Position numbers and translations under genes: made by a program
Part shown: piece after piece, positions 1-7,028 of the stretch
Numbering within the stretch: position 1 is the first letter of the stretch
How the letters are laid out: each line of letters opens with the position of its first letter
The notes under the pieces: model-generated
Database searches by the model: none
The model's input: only the letters and a program-made list of their open reading frames with translations
What the model was told of the DNA's origin: nothing
From: Flavobacteriales bacterium UBA2426
Lineage (GTDB): Bacteria > Bacteroidota > Bacteroidia > Flavobacteriales_F > PHOS-HE28
Length of the DNA stretch: 9,825 nt
Direction of reading: 5' to 3'
NCBI GenBank assembly: GCA_002342985.1
Contig: DDRC01000200.1
Coordinates: 1-9,825, forward strand

Positions 1-2040
1 CGCCTGAAGCTGAACACGCTGAAGTCCGAGCAGGACCGGCTCCGCACCTACATCGAGCGCAGCACCCTGCGCAGCGAGCTGGAGGGACGGCTGGCCGTTG
101 TGCACGCCGACCTGATGGAGAAGCGGCGCAAGGCCCACGACCACAACAAGCACGTGAAAGAGGCCATCGTGGCCAAGACCGAGCTGCTGGAGCGCGAGCG
201 CGAGGGCATGGTGGCCGGCCTGCAGAACCTGGACGACCGGATCGCCGAGCTGGCCGGGATGAAGGGCCGCGTGGATGGCGACATGGCCCGGCTGGCGCAG
301 CTGGGCAAGGGCCTGGAGGACTTCAGCGAGCAGCTGGAGCGCGAGGCCCTGGCCAACGCCAAGGAGAAGCTGGCGCTGCTGGACCGCAGCCTGGGCAACG
401 CGCAGAGCGCCGACCGTGCCCGCACCGAGCGCGCGCTGGCCGAGGCGAAGCACCGCGTGGCGAGCACCGAGAAGGCCATCGCCGGATTCGACCACGCGCT
501 GATCACCACATTGCGCGCCAGCATCGACGAGCAGCAGCTCCATGATGTGTCGCGCCTCTTCAACATCGACCTGCTGAAGCTGCCGGTGGCCAAGGGCGGC
601 GTGGAGATCAAGAAGAAGAAGCAGCTGGAGGCCCTGCTGAAGGAGCTGGCCGCCAACATCAAAGACGGCAAGTACAGCGACGCGGTGCTGAGCCTGCCGC
701 TGCCCGACAACAGCCATGCGTGGAAGGACCTGGTGGATGTGAAGGCGCTGAAGAAGTCGCTGACCGACCACAAGCACGAGCTGGAGCGCCTGACGCAGTT
801 GATGGCGGCCATCGAGAACCGCGACAAGCTGGTGGCCGAGCGCGATGCCGCGCAGAAGGCGGTGGACCGCATCGCCGACGGCCTGGGCCGCTGGGAACGC
901 CTGCAGGAGGAGCGCAAGGACGAGCCGAAGCTGAAGAAGCGCCTGGCCGAGCTGAACAAGGAGAAGTCGGGCGCGGAGACGCAGCGCGTGGAGGCCCGCC
1001 AGAAGCTGGATGAACTGAGCGTGAAGCTCTATGAGCAGCGCAACGCGCTGAACAAGGAGGACGAGCGCTTCAACCGTCTGCTGCGGCTGATGGAGCAATG
1101 CGCGCCGCCGCCCGATGCGGAGGCCAAGCCGCTGGAACCCATCAGCGTGCCCAACGACCCGGAGGATGCCATCGCGCTGTACCTGAAGCTCACCGTGGAG
1201 CACAAGGACCTGAGCCGCGAGATGGATGGCCTGCGCAGCAAGATCGAGAACGTGCTGAAGGGCGACATCATCGGCGCCACGGAGGCCGATACCGTGCGCC
1301 TGATGCGCGAGCAGCTGGATGGCCTGCCGGCCTTCGAGGAGGCGCTGCGCAAGGACTGGGACAACTACCTGCACCTGCTGCGCGCCAGCTTCGCCAACGT
1401 GCTGAACGGGCTGCACGACATCAAGCAGGCCGCCGAGCAGCTGAACCGCCGCTTCAGCACGGTGAGCGTCTCGAACCTCGAAAGCCTGCGCATGGAGGTG
1501 ATGGAGCAGAGCGACCTGGTGGAGCCGCTGCGCGAGCTGGCCGAGACCGACCACACCGGCCTCTTCGATGACAGCAAGAAGCTGGATGCCGCCTACGCGA
1601 GCTTCCGCAACCGCCTCAGCGAGCGCATCACGCTGCACTACGGCGACCTCTTCACGCTGCGCTTCAGCGTGGCCATCAAGGGCGGCCGCGTGCACCACTA
1701 CGACAATCTGCAGGTGGAGAGCCACGGCACGGCCATCACCATCAAGGTGCTGTTCAACCTGCTGGTGCTGCGCAGCATGCTGAAGGAGGATGCGGTGACG
1801 CACCAGCCGCTGAGCCGCGTGCCCTTCTTCCTGGACGAGGTGCACAGCCTGGATGCCATCAACCGCAAGGCCGTGCTAGGCATGGCGCGCGACCTGGGCT
1901 TCATGGCCATCACGGCCGCGCCGGAGCCTGTGAGCGAGGTGGACGCGCTCTACTTCCTGCGCCCGCAGAACGGCCGCCTGGTGGTGCGCAACGAGTTGCG
2001 GGTGGGCGTGAAGTTCGACGAGGTGGAGGCGGAGGCCTGA
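1..2040 (+). CDS. SMC-like coiled-coil ATPase, C-terminal part (MukB/MksB-like head), 5' truncated by window
   Basis: The frame is open from base 1 to the TGA at 2038-2040 (679 residues visible), and the start lies outside the window. GTG at 100 is only an internal codon. Residues about 1-165 and 248-366 are charged, Leu/Glu/Lys/Arg-rich coiled coil, separated by a less repetitive segment. A Pro-rich linker follows (about 367-389), then more helix and a C-terminal globular head from about 545. The head has a signature-like Ser-His-Gly-Thr (574-577), a Walker B FFLDEV with Asp612 and Glu613, LD just after it, and ITAAPEP about 25 residues further on. This order (GTG-like signature, FLDE..LD, then AAPE) matches my memory of the E. 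coli MukB C-terminal head, so a MukB/MksB/JetC-type condensin subunit is the best fit. Such proteins dimerise, bind DNA with kleisin and KITE partners, and act in chromosome organisation or plasmid defence. The Walker A lobe is not visible. A generic SMC-like ATPase is the alternative. Confidence 0.72.
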   Translation, partial: RLKLNTLKSEQDRLRTYIERSTLRSELEGRLAVVHADLMEKRRKAHDHNKHVKEAIVAKTELLEREREGMVAGLQNLDDRIAELAGMKGRVDGDMARLAQLGKGLEDFSEQLEREALANAKEKLALLDRSLGNAQSADRARTERALAEAKHRVASTEKAIAGFDHALITTLRASIDEQQLHDVSRLFNIDLLKLPVAKGGVEIKKKKQLEALLKELAANIKDGKYSDAVLSLPLPDNSHAWKDLVDVKALKKSLTDHKHELERLTQLMAAIENRDKLVAERDAAQKAVDRIADGLGRWERLQEERKDEPKLKKRLAELNKEKSGAETQRVEARQKLDELSVKLYEQRNALNKEDERFNRLLRLMEQCAPPPDAEAKPLEPISVPNDPEDAIALYLKLTVEHKDLSREMDGLRSKIENVLKGDIIGATEADTVRLMREQLDGLPAFEEALRKDWDNYLHLLRASFANVLNGLHDIKQAAEQLNRRFSTVSVSNLESLRMEVMEQSDLVEPLRELAETDHTGLFDDSKKLDAAYASFRNRLSERITLHYGDLFTLRFSVAIKGGRVHHYDNLQVESHGTAITIKVLFNLLVLRSMLKEDAVTHQPLSRVPFFLDEVHSLDAINRKAVLGMARDLGFMAITAAPEPVSEVDALYFLRPQNGRLVVRNELRVGVKFDEVEAEA

Positions 2041-2053
2041 GCGCCCAAGGCGC
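2041..2053. terminator. Short GC hairpin between convergent genes, possible weak terminator
   Basis: GCGCC (2041-2045) and GGCGC (2049-2053) form a perfect 5-bp stem with a 3-nt loop. It starts right after the ATPase stop codon and lies 11 bp from the stop of the convergent epimerase gene. No T-tract follows on either strand, so it is not a classical intrinsic terminator. It may still slow polymerase in this 23-bp convergent gap, but a chance palindrome in GC-rich DNA is equally likely. Confidence 0.2.
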
Positions 2054-2063
2054 GGGCTGGGAG

Positions 2064-3050
2064 CTAGGGCAGGATGCCCAGTTCCTTGGCCTGCAGGAAC
2101 CAGCGGTGGAAGGCCTCGAGGCCGACGCTGAGCGGGGTGGAGGGCACGAAGCCGAGGTGCAGGCCCGCCTTGGAGACATCGGCGTAGGTCTGTGGCACAT
2201 CGCCTGGCTGCTCAGGATGCTGCTCGATGACGGCCTTGCGTCCCACGGTGCGCTCGATGGCAGCGATGAGCTCATTGAGCGTGACGGTGCCCGAGTTGCC
2301 GAGGTTGTAGACCTCGAAGGCCTCGCCGGCGGTGCGCCGAATGGCTCCCATGACTCCATTGACGATGTCGTCGATGTAGGTGTAGTCGCGGCGCGTGCCG
2401 CCATCGCCGAAGCGCTTGATGGGCCGGCCCTCGATGATGGCGCGCGTGAACTGATGGATGGCCAGGTCGGGCCGCTGCCTCGGCCCGTAGACCGTGAAGA
2501 AGCGGAGCGCGGTGGTGCGCAGGCCGGTGCGGTGCGCATGCTCGCGCGCATAGCGCTCGGCCATCACCTTGGTAGCCGCGTAGGGGCTGATGGGCCGTTC
2601 CCGGCAGTCCTGTTCGCGCCATGGCACCCCGGGGTCCTCGCCGTAGACGCTGCTGCTGCTGGCGAGCACGATGTGCGGAGCGCCCCAAGCCAGGGCCCGG
2701 CCGAGCATAACAAGCGTGCCCGTGACGTTGGCCCGGTGGTAGGCCATGGGGTCGATGAGGCTGGGCCGGACGCCGGCCTTGGCGGCCAAGTGGACCACCA
2801 CGGTGAAGGGTGCATCGGCGGGCTCGGCGGCCGCGAGCACGGCGGAGTTGAGCAGGTCGCCCTCCACCAGGCGGTAGGCGGGGTGCCTCAGGTGCTCGGC
2901 CACGTTGGCGCGCTTGATGGCGGCTGCATAGAAGGGGTCGAAATCGTCGATGGCGGTGACGCGCCAGCCCTCGGCCAGAAGCCTGTCCACGACATGACTG
3001 CCGATGAATCCGGCACCGCCTGTGACAAGGGCATGGGGTACAGTGGCCAT
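2064..3050 (-). CDS. NAD-dependent epimerase/dehydratase, UDP-glucuronate 4-epimerase type
   Basis: This 328-residue extended short-chain dehydrogenase/reductase probably inverts C4 of a UDP-sugar, most likely UDP-glucuronate to UDP-galacturonate, in the cytosol. Visible motifs are the Rossmann TGGAGFIG (10-17) with Asp35/Asp36 at the end of strand 2 (NAD preference), HLAAKAGVRPS (87-97), SSSSVYG (131-137), catalytic Tyr157 and Lys161 in YAATK, RFFTVYGPRQRPD (183-195), RRDYTYIDDIV (220-230) and QPGDVPQTYAD (281-291). The RFFTVYGP...RPD and QPGDV blocks are typical of UDP-glucuronate epimerases, but substrate cannot be settled by eye and other 4-epimerases or dehydratases remain possible. ATG at 3050 was chosen because it puts the Rossmann glycines near residue 11; ATG at 3077 would add nine residues, and the frame stays open to 3419 by chance. 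There is no Shine-Dalgarno. The gene is divergent from the glycosyltransferase operon, which fits a precursor-supply role. Confidence 0.88.
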   Translation of the reverse strand: MATVPHALVTGGAGFIGSHVVDRLLAEGWRVTAIDDFDPFYAAAIKRANVAEHLRHPAYRLVEGDLLNSAVLAAAEPADAPFTVVVHLAAKAGVRPSLIDPMAYHRANVTGTLVMLGRALAWGAPHIVLASSSSVYGEDPGVPWREQDCRERPISPYAATKVMAERYAREHAHRTGLRTTALRFFTVYGPRQRPDLAIHQFTRAIIEGRPIKRFGDGGTRRDYTYIDDIVNGVMGAIRRTAGEAFEVYNLGNSGTVTLNELIAAIERTVGRKAVIEQHPEQPGDVPQTYADVSKAGLHLGFVPSTPLSVGLEAFHRWFLQAKELGILP

Positions 3051-3166
3051 CGGCGCTGCGACGATCGGCTTCACCATGCACGCCTGGGCCGGAGCACGGA
3101 TGCTGGTGCCGAACGAGGCCGGCGAATGTATGCAGCGCCATTCCACGCGGTACCGGTGGGCCGGGC

Positions 3167-3229
3167 GCGGCTCCGGGCAGGCGGGGCATTTTGCCTTTAT
3201 TTGCGCATCGACCATCGGCGGCTCCGGGC
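3167..3229. repeat. 12-bp direct repeat flanking an AT-rich island in the divergent intergenic region
   Basis: GCGGCTCCGGGC occurs perfectly at 3167-3178 and again at 3218-3229, 51 bp apart start to start, close to five helical turns. Between the copies lies the only AT-rich run of this region (about 3186-3204). The placement between two divergent gene starts suggests paired binding sites for a regulator. This is inference, since the motif is not one I recognise. Confidence 0.5.
3190..3203 (+). promoter_or_regulatory. Possible promoter core for the glycosyltransferase operon
   Basis: TTTATTTG (3196-3203) matches five of the six fixed positions of the Bacteroidota -7 element TAnnTTTG. It lies 37 bases before the ATG at 3241, which would leave a leader of about 30 nt. 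A TTTG also occurs at 3190-3193 but is too close to be the matching -33 box, and none is seen at the expected 19-21 bp spacing. It is the most AT-rich spot in otherwise GC-rich DNA. If the host is not Bacteroidota, this reading fails. Confidence 0.3.
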
Positions 3230-3240
3230 TGCCCTCCCTG

Positions 3241-4689
3241 ATGCGCCGTTTACTCGACCGACTTCCCGATCCCGAGCGCTGGGGCGCATGGCTCGTGGTG
3301 ACCCTGGCGATCAAGGCCGCAACGCTCACGATCCTGATGCAGGTGGGCGGAATCGGCTTGGGCAATGCGGGATGGCTGGGGGTTTGGTGGACGGATGCGC
3401 CCACGTACTTCGAGCCCATCGAATCACTTATGCGGGGCGGCGACTACACGCCGGACGTGCGCATGCCGGGCTATGGCGCGGTATACCTGCTGGTCCGCCT
3501 CTTCACGGAGCCGCCCCTGACCTACGATGCGCTGGTGCTGCTGCAAACGCTGCTGGCCGCGGTGAGCATGTACGTGCTGGCGCGCCTGGCGTACCGGCTC
3601 ACCGGATCGATGGCCCTGTTCGCAGGCCTGCTGGCGGTGTATGCGGTGAGCATCTCGGTACAGTGGTACGATGCGGTGATCCTCACCGAGAGCTTCTGCA
3701 CTTCGGCGATGATCTTCTTCCTGGACCGCTGGGTGGCGTGGAACCGGCAGGGCCGCACGGCGGACCTGGTGATCGCGGGCGCTTGGCTGGCGTGGGGCAT
3801 ATTCCTGAAGCCGGTGCTCGCCCCCGTGCCCGCATTCGTGCTGGTGGCACTCTGGCTGGGCCGCCGGCAGCGCGCCGGGGCGCTCCGTCATGCGGTGCTC
3901 TTCCTGCTGCCGTTAGCGGTGGCCGATGGAGCCTGGATCATCCGCAACGCAATCCGCTACGGCTCCTTCATACCGGTGACCCGCACGCTCTATGTGGATG
4001 AGGACTCCCCCACCCCGGCGCTGACGGCCATGGTATTCGTGCAGGCCATCGGTGGCGACATCACCTGGTGGACCGACCCGCAGGCGGAGATGCGCTTCTT
4101 CAACACCGGCCTGGACCAGGTGCCAGGGCGCACCAACGCCGGTTCCATCCAGCTCCCGGACCGCATCCTCACGAGCGCGTACACCATGGACAGCCTGCGC
4201 GCCGCGGCCGATGAGATCCTCGCGCTGAAGCACGACACGGTGTCCGCCGCATATCTGGAGGCCCGCAACCGGGCGCTGAACGCGCGCTTCGAGCGATGGA
4301 CGGCCGCCTTCATCGACGAGCATCCCTTCCAATATTACGTGCTCTCGAGGCTGCTCGCACTGAGGCGCTACGTCTTGCAGACGGGCAACCCCGTGGCTTA
4401 TGACCTCACCTTCCGCGCGATGCCGCTACACCAGAAGGCGATGAAGCTGTTCCACTTCGGGCTGCACTGGGCCACGCTGCTGTGCGGCCTTGCGGGGGCC
4501 TGGCTCTGGGTGCGGCGGCCCGAGGAGCGGGCGATGGCAGCGGTTCCAGCGCTGATCGTTCCGTTCGGCCTCCTCATATTCCCCCTGGTGCTGCGCTTCG
4601 CCGAGCACCGCTACCTGGTGCTCTTCATCCCCGTGATGCTGCTATGCGCCTTCGTGGGCCTGCATCGTCGCTTCGCGCCCCGCCCCTGA
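3241..4689 (+). CDS. Multi-pass GT-C membrane glycosyltransferase (PMT/ArnT-like, GT39-type)
   Basis: This 482-residue polytopic inner-membrane protein probably transfers a sugar from a polyprenyl-phosphate donor to an acceptor at the periplasmic face. The first hydrophobic helix (about 16-38) is followed by the first external loop with TDAPTY, where Asp52 sits at the usual catalytic position of GT-C enzymes, and then by GDYTP and MPGYGAVYLL. Further helices are clear, with LTES near the fourth and AWIIRNAIRYGSFIPVTR resembling the WxIRN...G-F-P block of ArnT/PMT_2 proteins. A soluble stretch of about 150 residues (247-400) precedes the last helices, which include RFAEHRYLVLFIP. ATG at 3241 was chosen because it immediately precedes the first helix; the same frame opens at 3004, but that would run over the start of the divergent gene and adds non-conserved-looking sequence. 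It starts the operon, and its stop is 4 nt before the GT2 gene. Acceptor and sugar are unknown. Confidence 0.8.
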   Translation: MRRLLDRLPDPERWGAWLVVTLAIKAATLTILMQVGGIGLGNAGWLGVWWTDAPTYFEPIESLMRGGDYTPDVRMPGYGAVYLLVRLFTEPPLTYDALVLLQTLLAAVSMYVLARLAYRLTGSMALFAGLLAVYAVSISVQWYDAVILTESFCTSAMIFFLDRWVAWNRQGRTADLVIAGAWLAWGIFLKPVLAPVPAFVLVALWLGRRQRAGALRHAVLFLLPLAVADGAWIIRNAIRYGSFIPVTRTLYVDEDSPTPALTAMVFVQAIGGDITWWTDPQAEMRFFNTGLDQVPGRTNAGSIQLPDRILTSAYTMDSLRAAADEILALKHDTVSAAYLEARNRALNARFERWTAAFIDEHPFQYYVLSRLLALRRYVLQTGNPVAYDLTFRAMPLHQKAMKLFHFGLHWATLLCGLAGAWLWVRRPEERAMAAVPALIVPFGLLIFPLVLRFAEHRYLVLFIPVMLLCAFVGLHRRFAPRP

Positions 4690-4693
4690 CGCC

Positions 4694-5635
4694 ATGCCGC
4701 ACATCTCGCTCATCATTCCGGTGTACAACGAGGCGAAGAGCCTGCCCCTGCTGCTGGAGCGCATCAAGGGCGCACTGGATGCGCTGGATTACGAGGTGAT
4801 CCTGGTGAACGACGGGTCGAAGGACGATTCCTTCCGCGTGCTGGCGGAGGCCTGCGCCGCTGATGGGCGGTTGCGCGCCATCGACTTCCGCCGCAACTTC
4901 GGGCAGACGGCGGCCATCAATGCGGGCATCCAGCATGCCAAGGGCGATGTACTGGTGCTGATGGACAGCGACCTGGAGAACGACCCGGCGGACATACCGC
5001 TGCTGCTGGCCAAGCTCGACGAGGGCTATGACGTGGTCAGCGGCTGGCGGCGCGACCGCTGGAAGGGCCAGTTCCTGACGCGGAAGCTGCCCTCGCTGAT
5101 GGCCAATCGGCTGATCAGCTCCATCAGCGGGGTGAAGCTGCACGACTACGGCTGCACGCTGAAGGCCTACCGACGCGACGTGATCAAGGACGTGGTGCTC
5201 TACGGGCAGATGCACCGCTTCATACCCGTGTACTGCAGCTGGCAGGGGGGGCGCGTGGGCGAGTTGCCGGTACGCTACCAGCCGCGCCAGTTCGGCCGCA
5301 GCAACTATGGGCTCTTCCGCACCTACAAGGTGATGCTGGACCTGCTGCTGATCAAGTTCCTGGACAAGCACATGACCAAGCCCATCCACTTCTTCGGCGG
5401 AGCGGGCTTCCTTTCCTTCGGCGTGGCGTTCTTCGCCTTCGCCCTCATGCTCTGGTTCAAGCTCACCGGTCGCAAGGATTTCGTGCAGACGCCGCTGCCG
5501 GTGATCACCTCCATGTTCTTCATCATCGGGCTGCTCATGATCCTGCTCGGCGTACTGGCGGAGATGATGATGCGCACCTACTTCGAGAGCCAGGGCAAGA
5601 CCACCTTCACCATCCGACGAAAGGTCAACCTCTGA
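4694..5635 (+). CDS. GT2 polyprenyl-phosphate glycosyltransferase (GtrB/ArnC/DPM1-like)
   Basis: This 313-residue family 2 glycosyltransferase likely moves a sugar from a nucleotide donor to undecaprenyl phosphate on the cytoplasmic side. The GT-A domain shows SLIIPVYNE (5-13), VNDGS (38-42), FRRNFGQTAAINAG (65-78) and the metal-binding DSD (91-93) in DSDLENDP, a variant of the more usual DADLQDP. SGWRRDRW (116-123) and LHDYGCTLKAYRR (149-161) are typical of the GtrB/DPM group. Arg/Lys-containing RYQPRQFGRSNYG (194-206) precedes two membrane helices (about 233-256 and 268-292) and a short basic tail, the standard layout of GtrB-type enzymes. The gene starts 4 nt after the GT-C stop, and its stop overlaps the next start by one base. 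The pairing with a GT-C transferase supports a lipid-linked sugar donor. The sugar itself cannot be read from the sequence. Confidence 0.88.
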   Translation: MPHISLIIPVYNEAKSLPLLLERIKGALDALDYEVILVNDGSKDDSFRVLAEACAADGRLRAIDFRRNFGQTAAINAGIQHAKGDVLVLMDSDLENDPADIPLLLAKLDEGYDVVSGWRRDRWKGQFLTRKLPSLMANRLISSISGVKLHDYGCTLKAYRRDVIKDVVLYGQMHRFIPVYCSWQGGRVGELPVRYQPRQFGRSNYGLFRTYKVMLDLLLIKFLDKHMTKPIHFFGGAGFLSFGVAFFAFALMLWFKLTGRKDFVQTPLPVITSMFFIIGLLMILLGVLAEMMMRTYFESQGKTTFTIRRKVNL

Positions 5636-6201
5636 TGGAGCGCAAACTGAACCTGGGCTGCGGCGAGGACTTCCGCGAGGGCTACGTGAATGTGGATTTC
5701 CACAGCCACGTGGACATCGACGTGCAGCACGACCTGAACAGCTTTCCCTACCCCTTCGCGGATGCGAGCTTCGACCATGTGCTGGCCTCGCACGTGCTGG
5801 AGCACCTCGACCGCCCTTTCGTGGTGATGCAGGAGCTGCACCGCATCCTGAAACCGGGCGGCACGCTGATCGTGAAGGTGCCGCATTTCAGCCGGGGCTT
5901 CACGCACGCCGAGCACAAGGCCGGCTTCGACGTCACCTTCCCCAAGTACTTCGACCCCACGTTCACCAAGAGCGGCTACTTCGGGGTGCACTTCGAGCTG
6001 CAGCGGATGGAGCTGCACTACTTCGCGTTCTTCCACCTGCTGCCGTACATGGGCGTGGGCAGTGCCACCATCGCCCTGATGCGCGGGGTGAACGCAGTGG
6101 TGAACTTCTTCGCCAACCTGAGCCCGATGGCCTGCAGCCGCCTGTGGTGCTTCTGGGTGGGCGGCTTCGAGGAGATCGAATACCGGTTCCGCAAGCCATG
6201 A
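5635..6201 (+). CDS. Class I SAM-dependent methyltransferase (first of three)
   Basis: This 188-residue soluble Rossmann-fold protein has motif I LNLGCGEDF (5-13), an acidic VDFHSHVDIDVQHDL stretch (about 20-34) for the cofactor ribose, FDHVLASHVLEHL (47-59) and LKPGGTLIVKVPH (72-84), the usual order of Methyltransf_11-type enzymes. It is short, and after the core it has a Phe/His/Tyr-rich segment (about 90-140) that probably forms the substrate lid. The family moves a methyl group from S-adenosylmethionine; here the acceptor is unknown, but the flanking genes point to a sugar, glycan or lipid-linked intermediate. The start overlaps the GT2 stop by one base, with only a weak AAAGG 10 nt upstream, so translation is probably coupled. 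Its stop overlaps the next gene by four bases (ATGA). Confidence 0.85.
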   Translation: MERKLNLGCGEDFREGYVNVDFHSHVDIDVQHDLNSFPYPFADASFDHVLASHVLEHLDRPFVVMQELHRILKPGGTLIVKVPHFSRGFTHAEHKAGFDVTFPKYFDPTFTKSGYFGVHFELQRMELHYFAFFHLLPYMGVGSATIALMRGVNAVVNFFANLSPMACSRLWCFWVGGFEEIEYRFRKP

Positions 6202-7028
6202 GCGAGCAGCCGATCGACCAGCGCACGGCGGATGCCTTCGCCACCTCGTGGAACAACCTGCCCGAGGGGTCGGTGTACAGCACGGCCCAGTTCGAGGAGT
6301 GGTTCGCGCCGCTCGGGCGCGCCGATGCCGAGGGGCGCCGCGTGCTGGAGCTTGGCTGCGGTGGCGGCAACCTGCTCACCCATATGGCCGAGTGGCGGCC
6401 CGCCCAACTGGTGGGCGTGGACCTGGGTGACAGCGTGGCGATGGCCGAGCGCAACATGGGGCGCACGGGGTTCAAGGCCTGGCGGATCGTGAAGCACGAC
6501 CTGACCACGTACGACGATCCGGCGCGGTATGACCTGGTCTACTGCATCGGTGTGCTGCACCACCTGAAGGACCCGCGCAAGGGGTTCGATGCGGTGCTGC
6601 GGAACACCAAGCCGGGCGGACGCTTCCACTGCTGGGTGTACGCGCACGAGGGCAACGGCCTTATCCGCTTGGTGGTGGACCCCATCCGCAAGGTGGCCTC
6701 GGCGCTGCCATGGTGGTTGACCAAGTACGGCATCGCCACCCCGCTGGTGGCCCCCTACTACGTGTATGCCAAGGCGCTGAACGCACTGCGCTGGCCCGTC
6801 CTGCGCGGGCTTCCTCTCTATGACTACTCGCTGTGGATCGCGCAGCGCGGCTTCGCTTTCTTCCGGCACGTGGCCTTCGACCAGCTGGTGACGCCTCAGA
6901 CGGCCTACATCCGGCGCGGTACCGTGGAGGAGTGGCTGCGCACGGCCGATGCGGAGCCCGGCAGCACCTACGTCATCTTCCGCAACGGCAACTCCTGGAA
7001 GTTCGGCGGCAAACGGAGGAGTGCATGA
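6198..7028 (+). CDS. Class I SAM-dependent methyltransferase (second of three)
   Basis: This 276-residue protein begins with a FATSWNNLPEG segment (14-24), like the aromatic entry region of many small-molecule methyltransferases. The Rossmann core follows: VLELGCGGGNLL (49-60), VGVDLGDS (72-79), YDLVYCIGVLHHL (111-123) and TKPGGRFHCWVY (137-148). The C-terminal third is rich in aromatics and contains FDQLVTPQTAYIRRGTVEEW, similar to the tail of methyltransferases in polysaccharide and natural-product clusters. The ATG at 6198 was chosen because it forms an ATGA overlap with the previous stop; the same frame is open further upstream inside that gene, but there the protein would gain an unlikely Arg-rich leader. 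The acceptor is unknown. Differences in length and tail from both neighbours argue against a recent tandem duplication. Confidence 0.85.
   Translation: MSEQPIDQRTADAFATSWNNLPEGSVYSTAQFEEWFAPLGRADAEGRRVLELGCGGGNLLTHMAEWRPAQLVGVDLGDSVAMAERNMGRTGFKAWRIVKHDLTTYDDPARYDLVYCIGVLHHLKDPRKGFDAVLRNTKPGGRFHCWVYAHEGNGLIRLVVDPIRKVASALPWWLTKYGIATPLVAPYYVYAKALNALRWPVLRGLPLYDYSLWIAQRGFAFFRHVAFDQLVTPQTAYIRRGTVEEWLRTADAEPGSTYVIFRNGNSWKFGGKRRSA
7015..7019 (+). promoter_or_regulatory. Strong Shine-Dalgarno (GGAGG) before the third methyltransferase
   Basis: GGAGG lies 5 nt before the ATG at 7025, inside the last codons of the preceding gene. It supports that start over in-frame upstream codons. It is the only strong Shine-Dalgarno before any gene in this window. 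It could arise by chance from the Arg codons of the upstream protein. Confidence 0.4.

Noticed and set aside
48..959. A 303-codon minus-strand Ser/Arg-rich open frame inside the SMC-like gene
   Set aside because: The low-complexity composition is the expected reverse reading of Leu/Glu/Lys-rich coiled-coil codons.
3004..3240. Extending the GT-C protein upstream to the ATG at 3004
   Set aside because: It would overlap the start of the opposite-strand epimerase, cover the probable promoter and add a segment without membrane helix or motif. ATG at 3241 sits just before the first helix.
3051..3419. Extending the epimerase upstream by up to 123 residues
   Set aside because: Added residues precede the Rossmann motif, show no domain, and would overlap the divergent GT-C gene.
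2106..4001. A 631-codon plus-strand open frame running across the epimerase gene and into the GT-C gene
   Set aside because: It is antisense to a clearly conserved epimerase and out of frame with the GT-C gene. The Gly/Arg/Ala/His-rich translation has no recognisable domain and is typical of a GC-rich shadow frame.
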